From the NCBI GenBank assembly GCA_963204845.1, contig CAUJIL010000143.1, forward strand, positions 1-10,825: DNA of 10,825 bases. The letters run 5' to 3'. Shown piece after piece: positions 5,675-10,825 of the stretch. The translations under genes were made by a program, and so were the position numbers. The notes beneath the pieces were generated by a model. The model ran no database searches and had not been told where the DNA came from. It saw nothing but the letters and a program-made list of their open reading frames with translations. How positions within the stretch are numbered: position 1 is the stretch's first letter; the number at the start of each line of letters is the position of its first letter. Source of the DNA: Pseudomonadota bacterium. Its GTDB lineage: Bacteria > Pseudomonadota > Gammaproteobacteria > Pseudomonadales > UBA5518.

Positions 5675-7536
5675 GCCTCGACCAGCTTGCGATCCTGCTG
5701 ATCCTGCTGGCGACGATCGGGATGTTCCTGCGCGGGCGCTGGCGGCACGACATGGTGGCCGCCGGGGCGTTGCTGGCCAGCGTGGCGGCCGGGCTGGTGG
5801 CGCCGGCGGCAGCGTTCGCGGGTTTCGGGCATCCGGCGGTCATCACGGTGGCCTGCGTGCTGGTGCTGAGCCGCGGGCTGCAGAACTCGGGGGCGATCGA
5901 TGCCCTGACACGTGCGGTGCTGCCCTCCCGGGCCGGAGCGACGCTGAGCGTGGCGACGCTGACGGCGCTGGGGGCGCTGCTTTCGGGCTTCATGAACAAC
6001 GTCGGCGCGCTTGCGCTGCTGATGCCCGTGGCGGTACAGATCGCTCGGCGGCTGGAACTGCCGCCTGGTCGGGTGCTGATGCCGCTGGCGTTCGGCTCGA
6101 TCCTCGGTGGCATGAGCACGCTGATCGGCACGCCGCCGAACCTGATCGTCGCGGGTTTCCGCGAGAAGCACACCGCGCTGGGTGCTTTCGGCATGTTCGA
6201 CTTCGCGCCGGTCGGGGTTCCCGTCATAGTGCTCGGCGTGGCCTTCATCGCGCTGCTCGGCTGGCGCCTGGTTCCGGCGCGTAAACCCGCGGGTATCGAA
6301 GCGTTCGAGACCGGGGTATATCTCACGGAGGTGCGGGTTCCGGAAGACAGCAAGGCGGCTGGAAAACGTCTCTACGACGTGGAGCGTTCGCTCGACGAAA
6401 TAGGCGCACAGGTCGTGGCGCTGGTGCGCAACGAGGTACGCCTCACCGCACCCGGTTCCCGTCGCGAGTTGCGCGTCGGCGACATCCTGGTCATCGAGAC
6501 CGATGCCGATGCGCTGTCCAAGGTGTTGTCCGGGCTGGGTCTGGCCCTGGAGGAATCCAAGCGACCGGAACCGGGGAAGGCGCAACCTGATGCCGGCCAC
6601 GACGACTCCTTGCCGCACGCCGGTGATGGTGATTCGGCAGGCGAAATGAAAACGGCCGACAGGAAGGACGAGGCAGCGGAGGAGATCGCGCTGGTCGAAC
6701 TGGTGATACTGCCCGGTTCCGGCCTGGCCGGGCGTTCGGCAAGCGACGTCCTGCTGCGCACGCGGTACGGTTTGAGCCTGCTGGCGGTCTCACGCCAGGG
6801 CAGGAGGTCGGTCGCGCGGTTGCGCTCGCTCGCGTTGCGCGCCGGTGATGTCGTGCTGATGCAAGGGCCACCGAATGCGATCATGGAATTCGCTTCGGAC
6901 AACGGCTGTGTGCCTCTGGCCACGCGTGAATTGCGTATTCCTGATCGGCGCAAGGCCATTACGGCCACGACCATCATGCTCGTCTGCGTGGGCTGCGCTG
7001 CCTCAGGGCTGGTGCCGACCGCAGTGGCTTTCTTCGGAGGCGTGCTGGCGTCGATGGCGTTGCAGACGGTTCCGCCGCGTGCGGTCTACGACGCGATCGA
7101 CTGGCCGGTCATCGTGCTGCTGGCTGCGCTGATTCCGGTGGCGGGTGCGATGGAATCCACCGGTACCGCCGATCTTGTAGCGCGCGTCCTGCTCGAGGGC
7201 GTCGCCCGGGGGCATGCCGTGGTCGCGCTGTCGTTGATCATGATCGTCACGATGTTTCTCTCCGACCTGATGAACAACGCTGCCACGGCGGCGGTGATGT
7301 GTCCGGTTGCGATCAGCACGGCGATGGCGCTGGGAGTCGACGCCGACCCCTTCCTGATGGCGGTGGCCATCGGCGCCTCGTGTGCGTTCCTCACCCCGAT
7401 CGGGCATCAGAACAATACGCTGATTCTCGGCCCGTCGGGCTTTCGTTTCGGCGATTACTGGCCGCTGGGCCTGCCGTTGGAATTGATCGTTCTCGCGGTT
7501 GCCGTGCCGATGCTGTTGTGGGTGTGGCCGCTCTGA
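5671..7536 (+). CDS. SLC13/DASS-type permease with two RCK_C (TrkA-C) domains
   Basis: This encodes 621 residues from the ATG at 5671, which overlaps the LLM stop. Its own GGGAG (5653-5657) is 13 bases away, so translation probably depends on coupling. Residues 1-200 are membrane helices with FMNNVGALALLMP (107-119) and GSILGGMSTLIGTPPNLIV (142-160). Residues ~210-290 and ~338-412 are two soluble RCK_C domains (DILVIETDAD; GDVVLMQGPPNAI), joined by a charged linker rich in Glu, Asp, Lys and Pro. Residues ~428-621 are the second membrane half, with LMNNAATAAVMCP (533-545) and TPIGHQNNTLILGPSGF (575-591). The twin MNN and GTPPN/GHQNN motifs are the inverted-repeat substrate and sodium sites of this superfamily, which moves sulfate, dicarboxylates or other anions. 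RCK_C domains usually sense a small ligand. The substrate cannot be read from sequence. Confidence 0.9.
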   Translation: MSLDQLAILLILLATIGMFLRGRWRHDMVAAGALLASVAAGLVAPAAAFAGFGHPAVITVACVLVLSRGLQNSGAIDALTRAVLPSRAGATLSVATLTALGALLSGFMNNVGALALLMPVAVQIARRLELPPGRVLMPLAFGSILGGMSTLIGTPPNLIVAGFREKHTALGAFGMFDFAPVGVPVIVLGVAFIALLGWRLVPARKPAGIEAFETGVYLTEVRVPEDSKAAGKRLYDVERSLDEIGAQVVALVRNEVRLTAPGSRRELRVGDILVIETDADALSKVLSGLGLALEESKRPEPGKAQPDAGHDDSLPHAGDGDSAGEMKTADRKDEAAEEIALVELVILPGSGLAGRSASDVLLRTRYGLSLLAVSRQGRRSVARLRSLALRAGDVVLMQGPPNAIMEFASDNGCVPLATRELRIPDRRKAITATTIMLVCVGCAASGLVPTAVAFFGGVLASMALQTVPPRAVYDAIDWPVIVLLAALIPVAGAMESTGTADLVARVLLEGVARGHAVVALSLIMIVTMFLSDLMNNAATAAVMCPVAISTAMALGVDADPFLMAVAIGASCAFLTPIGHQNNTLILGPSGFRFGDYWPLGLPLELIVLAVAVPMLLWVWPL

Positions 7537-7546
7537 ACGCATGCCA

Positions 7547-7563
7547 CCCGGACCGGGTCCGGG
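7547..7563. terminator. GC-rich palindrome between convergent genes
   Basis: CCCGGACC-G-GGTCCGGG is a perfect inverted repeat that can fold as a 7-bp stem with a 3-base loop. It starts 10 bases after the SLC13 stop and 8 bases beyond the end of the minus-strand sulfotransferase remnant, a natural place for a two-way terminator. Neither side has a T-run, so an intrinsic terminator is not assured. Confidence 0.4.
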
Positions 7564-7570
7564 GACGCGG

Positions 7571-7777
7571 TTACTTGCATAACGCACCAGCGCGCTGGCG
7601 CAATCCGTGACGCCCGAGGCCGGTCAGGCCGGCGTCGTTGCCCCATTCGGCGCAGAGCAGTCCGAGTCGTGCGCGGAAATCGTCGGCACCGAAGTTCGTT
7701 AATCCTGTGGCCCGGCTCGCCTCGGTGAGGATGTCGTCCGCGTCGAATTCGACCCGCAACGTTTCGCCGTAGGCAAT
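7571..7777 (-). pseudogene. Truncated sulfotransferase N-terminus with ATT in place of start codon
   Basis: Reading from 7777, the frame gives about 68 residues, including TLRVEFDADDILTEASRATG, NFGADDFRARLGLL and AGLTGLGRHGLRQRAGAL, then TAA at 7571-7573. This matches the helical N-terminal extension of a sulfotransferase family common in marine gammaproteobacteria and mycobacteria, which is normally followed by a P-loop (PRTGTT-like) that binds the sulfate donor PAPS. Nothing of that catalytic part remains. GAGG (within 7782-7788) lies 7 bases before an ATT (7775-7777) exactly where an ATG would be expected, and the dehydrogenase stop is 9 bases before it, so it was probably the next gene of that operon. 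A TTG at 7757-7759 could start a 62-residue product. Called a remnant; a short expressed protein is not excluded. Confidence 0.6.
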
Positions 7778-7786
7778 GGCACTTCC

Positions 7787-8812
7787 TCAACGCTGGCAAT
7801 CGACCAGGACTTTCAGCGCTTCCCCCTGGCGCCTGGCCTGCGCGAAGGCTTCGTCGAAACGCGACAGCGGAAAGTGGTGGCTGATCAGCGGCCGCACGTC
7901 GACCGTGCCGGACGCGAGCATGTCCATCACGGCAGGGAACTCGACCGGGTACTGGATCGCGGCCGTGATGACCAGTTCCTTCACCAGAAGATTGATCATG
8001 TTCAGTTCGACCGGGGCGAAGTGGACCCCCACCACGACGATGCGCGCCCCCTTGCGGGCGAGGTCGCAGGCCTGCTGGAAGACCGCGCCCACACCGGTCG
8101 CTTCGATGAACACCTCGGTGGCGGGGAAGGTGCCAGGCGCCGTGTCGGACACGGCATCGCCGTGGTGTTCGATCAGGAAATCCCTCAATTCGCCCGCGTC
8201 GGCCCTGAAGGTGCGGAGCCCCAGTTGGCGGGCGACCGCGAGACGCGGTTCGGACAGGTCGACCACGATGACGTCGTTCGCGCCCTGGTAGCGCGCGCCT
8301 ACCGCGGCCGCCAGGCCCACCGGACCGGCGCCGAACACCACGACCTTCGTGCCGGCCCCGATCTGCCCCTGGTTGACCGCGTGCATGCCGACCGAGAACG
8401 GCTCGACCAGCGCGCCCAGGTCGAAATCGAGCTGCGGCGGCAGTCTCAGCAATCCCTCGGGATGCGCGGCCGCATCGCGGTAGACGATCCAGGGCGCGAA
8501 GGCGCCCGTGAGGCCGGAGCTGCCGATGCCGTTGCCTCCGGCCTCGGGATTGACCACGACGCGGTCGCCTGCCCGCACATGGGTGACGTTGGCGCCGACC
8601 TCGGCGACGACACCGCAGAACTCGTGCCCCAGCGCGAAGGGGCGCGCCGCGCCCGGGATGCCACCCAGCTTCGCGTAACTGAGGTCCGAGCCGCAGATGC
8701 CGCAGCGCTCCACGCGCACCAGCACGTCGTCCGGTCCCGGCACCGGACGCTCCACCGTGTCGATACGCAGGTCGTCGGGGCCGTGGATACGCACCAGTGG
8801 CATCGTGTTCAT
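7787..8812 (-). CDS. Zinc-type medium-chain alcohol/polyol dehydrogenase (NAD-dependent)
   Basis: This encodes 341 residues. The start at 8812 is supported by GAGGA (8821-8825), 8 bases upstream; an open frame continues upstream but without such a site. The N-terminal GroES-like domain carries the catalytic zinc ligands Cys40 (CGICGSDL), His63-Glu64 (GHEFCGVVAEVG) and Glu137 (LVEPFSVG). The Rossmann domain has GAGPVG (161-166) and Asp185 at the end of the second strand (VIVVDLSEPR), which indicates NAD rather than NADP. The four-Cys structural zinc lobe of classical members is absent: residues ~86-104 (NPEAGGNGIGSSG) contain no Cys. It belongs to the threonine/sorbitol dehydrogenase-like branch and oxidises a secondary alcohol; the substrate is unknown. 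It has its own promoter and operator upstream and is followed by a sulfotransferase remnant. Confidence 0.87.
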   Translation of the reverse strand: MNTMPLVRIHGPDDLRIDTVERPVPGPDDVLVRVERCGICGSDLSYAKLGGIPGAARPFALGHEFCGVVAEVGANVTHVRAGDRVVVNPEAGGNGIGSSGLTGAFAPWIVYRDAAAHPEGLLRLPPQLDFDLGALVEPFSVGMHAVNQGQIGAGTKVVVFGAGPVGLAAAVGARYQGANDVIVVDLSEPRLAVARQLGLRTFRADAGELRDFLIEHHGDAVSDTAPGTFPATEVFIEATGVGAVFQQACDLARKGARIVVVGVHFAPVELNMINLLVKELVITAAIQYPVEFPAVMDMLASGTVDVRPLISHHFPLSRFDEAFAQARRQGEALKVLVDCQR

Positions 8813-8849
8813 GCAGGCAGTCCTCGCCGGTTCGGATGATCGGGGCCGA

Positions 8850-8878
8850 ACTATAGCGTCGCCTTGCGAGGGCTGCAA
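8850..8878 (-). promoter_or_regulatory. Sigma70-like promoter of the medium-chain dehydrogenase
   Basis: On the minus strand TATAGT (8850-8855, five of six matches to TATAAT) lies 17 bases after TTGCAG (8873-8878, three of six matches to TTGACA). Transcription would begin near 8843, about 30 bases before the ATG at 8812. The -10 is good, the -35 weak, which fits a promoter controlled by the adjacent palindrome. Confidence 0.5.
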
Positions 8879-8882
8879 CGAG

Positions 8883-8900
8883 TTAAAACGATGGTTTTAA
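8883..8900. promoter_or_regulatory. Perfect 18-bp palindromic operator
   Basis: TTAAAAC-GATG-GTTTTAA has 7-bp arms and a 4-base spacer, an AT-rich island in GC-rich surroundings. It ends 4 bases upstream of the -35 of the dehydrogenase promoter and lies in the gap after the short-chain dehydrogenase gene. Symmetry and size suit a dimeric TetR- or similar HTH-family regulator. No regulator gene is in the window. Confidence 0.55.
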
Positions 8901-8935
8901 ATAACCTCGGCGACGGTGCGCGCTGACATGCCAGC

Positions 8936-9751
8936 TCAGACAGCCTGTTCCGGCGGTTTGCCGCCGAGGAAGTTGTCGATCGCGTGGTTGGCGAGGTACT
9001 CGATGATCTGCTCGTCGGGAACCAGCTTCATCTTCTCGTGGTTCGCGCGGTGATTGGCCTCCGAGACGATCATCGGCTGCCGGCCGAGCGCGCCCATCGC
9101 CTCGTCGACGAGCTGCGCGGGTGTCTGGAAGTTCGAGGTGTCGAGGTGCGCGTAGCCGGCGGCGGCGGTCGACAGCGTCATGCCGCCGGCCACGGCCAGC
9201 ACATCGACGTGGTACGGCGCGAATTCACGCCACAGCGCCTGCCCCAGCGCGATCTCGTAGGCCTTCGAGGCCGAGTACGCGGCGTAGTACGGCGCGCCTT
9301 TCAGTCCGGCCCCCGAGGACATCAGCACGATGCCGCCGCGCCGGCGCGCGAGCATCGGCCGGGCGTAGTGGTAGGTGAGCACCAGTGGACCGGTGACGTT
9401 GACCGCAAGGCGCATCTTCTCGAACGTGAGGTCCTTGTCGGGCTTGAAGAACGGGCCGACGTCGGCGATGCCGGCGTTGTAGACCAGCAGTCCGATCGCG
9501 CGCTCACCGACCGCGGCCACGACCTGCTCGAGCATGTCGGGCGCCGCGAGATCGATCCTGAGCGCCAGGCAGTCCACGCCGTGGCGTGCCTTCAGGTCCG
9601 CGGCGATCGCATCCAGCGCCGGCTGGTGGACGTCGATCACGACCACGTTGACGCCGCGCGCCGCCGCGTAGCGCGCATACGCCTCGCCGATTCCCTGCGC
9701 GCCTCCGGCAACCAGGGCCCAGGGTCCGTACTTGTCGGCGAAGTCGCTCAT
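8936..9751 (-). CDS. Short-chain dehydrogenase/reductase (SDR), NAD-type
   Basis: This encodes 271 residues. The start at 9751 follows GAGGA (9759-9763) by 7 bases, a site with the same CGAGGAC context as in the dehydrogenase downstream. It has a classical SDR layout: glycine motif GGAQGIG (16-22, with AG in place of the usual TG), Asp40 at the end of the second strand (VVVIDVHQ), favouring NAD, YNAGIA (91-96), Asn118, and the catalytic Ser146, Tyr159 and Lys163 (YSASK). All four catalytic residues are present, with the normal 13-residue Ser-Tyr spacing. After the active site it has AVAGGMTLST in place of the usual PGxxxT, and a longer C-terminal segment (ANHRANHEKMKL onward). The substrate is unknown. 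It lies upstream of the medium-chain dehydrogenase on the same strand, but an intervening promoter and operator suggest partly separate control. Confidence 0.88.
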   Translation of the reverse strand: MSDFADKYGPWALVAGGAQGIGEAYARYAAARGVNVVVIDVHQPALDAIAADLKARHGVDCLALRIDLAAPDMLEQVVAAVGERAIGLLVYNAGIADVGPFFKPDKDLTFEKMRLAVNVTGPLVLTYHYARPMLARRRGGIVLMSSGAGLKGAPYYAAYSASKAYEIALGQALWREFAPYHVDVLAVAGGMTLSTAAAGYAHLDTSNFQTPAQLVDEAMGALGRQPMIVSEANHRANHEKMKLVPDEQIIEYLANHAIDNFLGGKPPEQAV

Positions 9752-9858
9752 CGGTATGTCCTCGTCGGTGGTGGCAGCGGGCTGCGTGTACAGCGGGCGC
9801 CAGTCTAAGACACACCGCGATGGTTTGTGGAAAGCGCCGCCGGTGGTGCCGCTGCGCG

Positions 9859-9874
9859 ATTGACCCACGTCAAT
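9859..9874. promoter_or_regulatory. Crp/Fnr-family box (ATTGAC-N4-GTCAAT)
   Basis: The perfect inverted repeat ATTGAC-CCAC-GTCAAT contains TTGA-N6-TCAA, the core of Crp/Fnr-superfamily sites (FNR consensus TTGAT-N4-ATCAA). It sits in the divergent region between the SDR gene and the RTX gene. Its centre is at 9866.5, matching a class II position relative to the -10 at 9897-9902. Confidence 0.55.
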
Positions 9875-9896
9875 GCCGGCTGTTCATGCGTCCACC

Positions 9897-9902
9897 GATA
9901 AT
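9897..9902 (+). promoter_or_regulatory. -10 element of the RTX gene promoter
   Basis: GATAAT matches TATAAT at five of six positions. Position 17 bases upstream has no -35 match, as expected for an activator-dependent promoter. If transcription starts near 9909, the Crp/Fnr box centres at about -42.5. The leader to the ATG at 9947 would be 38 bases. Confidence 0.45.
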
Positions 9903-9946
9903 TCGTACAGGTGGTGTATGTTTGATCAGCGAGGCAAAGCAGTACC

Positions 9947-10825
9947 ATGGCGAACTTCAATCTGGGTCCAGGTGACAACACGTTCAATGCGCCGACCGGC
10001 GAGGTGACGGTCAATGCGGAGGGCGGACAGGACAGACTGATCATCGATTATTCGGGCCTAAGCGGTCCGCTGGTGAGTTGGTACGACGGCTGGTTCCATA
10101 TCAGCGACGAGGCCTTCAACCAGATTGATTACGTCAATTTCGAGGCGTACACGATCATCGGTGGCAGCGAGAGCGACCTGATCCTCGGTGATATCTACAA
10201 CGCGTCGCTGGCGGTCTCCGACAGCCTCGCCGGCGGCGCCGGCAACGACACCATCCAGACCGGCATCGGCAACGACGTGATCGACGGCGGCAACGGGCTG
10301 GCGGATCGCTGGGTTACCGACTACTCATCGCTCGGCGTCGACATCTACGTGCAACTCAAGTCGGGCGGCACCGTTTATACCGTCGCGGCTTCCGGCGCAC
10401 AGGTCAAGAACGTCGAGGCGCTGGAGATCAGCACCGGGGTCGGTGCCGACAGCATCGACACCAGCGCCGTGGTCGGCAACGACGTGATCCATACCGGCGG
10501 CGGCGACGATACAGTCACCTCGGGCCTGGGATTCGATACCGTGCGAATGTACGCCGGTATCGATACGTTGGTGATCAATTACGCGACGCGGTCCGAGGAC
10601 ATCACCTACGCGAACCCGTCGGGCTGGGTAACCTACCAGGACAGCGTCGATCCCAGCGCCTCCATCACCTACTACGAGCCCGAGGTGGAGAACCTCTGGC
10701 TCACGGGCGGCACCGGGGACGACGTGCTGCGTGGGCGTGACAACTACGACGGCGCGGACAAGCTGACGGGCAACGACGGCAACGATACGCTGTATGGCTT
10801 CGGCGGCGTCGACACGATCAACGGC
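9947..10825 (+). CDS. RTX calcium-binding protein, N-terminal part (runs off right edge)
   Basis: The frame is open from ATG 9947 through the last base (293 codons visible, no stop). GAGG (9931-9934) lies 12 bases upstream, a weak ribosome site. There is no signal peptide, as expected for type I secretion. The product starts MANFNLGPGDNTFNAPTGEV and alternates RTX-like nonapeptide clusters (GGAGNDTIQTGIGNDVIDGG; VGNDVIHTGGGDDTVTSGLG; GGTGDDVLRG; NDGNDTLYGFGGVDTING) with non-repetitive insert segments rich in Tyr, Trp, Ser and Thr (such as YDGWFHISDEAFNQIDYVNF and SGWVTYQDSVDPSASITYYE). Such interspersed inserts occur in long RTX exoproteins and adhesins. It is unlike the compact, insert-free RTX protein at 3332-4252, so the two are not recent duplicates. 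Any enzymatic domain would lie beyond the window. Confidence 0.87.
   Translation, partial: MANFNLGPGDNTFNAPTGEVTVNAEGGQDRLIIDYSGLSGPLVSWYDGWFHISDEAFNQIDYVNFEAYTIIGGSESDLILGDIYNASLAVSDSLAGGAGNDTIQTGIGNDVIDGGNGLADRWVTDYSSLGVDIYVQLKSGGTVYTVAASGAQVKNVEALEISTGVGADSIDTSAVVGNDVIHTGGGDDTVTSGLGFDTVRMYAGIDTLVINYATRSEDITYANPSGWVTYQDSVDPSASITYYEPEVENLWLTGGTGDDVLRGRDNYDGADKLTGNDGNDTLYGFGGVDTING

Noticed and set aside
9802..9833. Promoter for the SDR gene (TAGACT with an upstream TTTCCA-like box)
   Set aside because: Only four -10 matches, and the spacing to the -35-like sequence is about 20 bases.

Overview
The window is a GC-rich bacterial chromosomal segment. Its gene content (a cofactor-F420-type luciferase-like oxidoreductase, an SbtA-type bicarbonate permease, RTX proteins, a remnant of a sulfotransferase next to NAD-dependent dehydrogenases, and diderm-type signal and lipoprotein sequences) suggests a free-living, probably aquatic or marine proteobacterium, most likely a gammaproteobacterium. 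That placement is inference from family distribution; no rRNA or marker gene is present.

Layout. 2-886 (+): the C-terminal part of a peptidoglycan or chitin hydrolase, with the end of a GH19 domain followed by an amidase-like domain that seems to lack its catalytic residues. 887-1160: an AT-rich gap with a 7-4-7 direct repeat, leading to a small secreted protein (1161-1427). 1606-3320 (+): a DUF6279-like lipoprotein overlapping, by ATGA, an SbtA-family sodium/bicarbonate permease. 3332-4252 (-): a short RTX protein with 19 gap-free nonapeptide repeats and a type I secretion C-terminus, convergent with the permease. 4461-7536 (+): a three-gene unit in which each junction is a 4-base ATGA overlap: a tiny secreted protein, a TIGR03617-like LLM oxidoreductase, and an SLC13-type permease with two RCK_C domains. 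7571-7777 (-): a truncated N-terminus of a sulfotransferase whose expected start codon reads ATT. 7787-8812 (-): a zinc-type medium-chain dehydrogenase with its own promoter and a perfect palindromic operator. 8936-9751 (-): a short-chain dehydrogenase. 9947 to the right edge (+): the start of a second, larger RTX protein, preceded by a Crp/Fnr-type palindrome placed for class II activation.

How the parts fit. The dehydrogenases and the sulfotransferase remnant form a minus-strand oxidoreductase block, probably for small-molecule or lipid/steroid-type catabolism (inferred). The two transport units (SbtA and SLC13) each sit behind a small exported or lipoprotein gene with tight translational coupling. 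Two RTX genes imply a type I secretion system, which is not in the window. No mobile element, CRISPR array, rRNA or tRNA was found. I see no clearly new defence or biosynthetic system. The most unusual items are the start-codon-decayed sulfotransferase remnant, the Crp/Fnr-type RTX promoter, the pseudo-amidase domain and the two coupled small-exported-protein/transporter arrangements.
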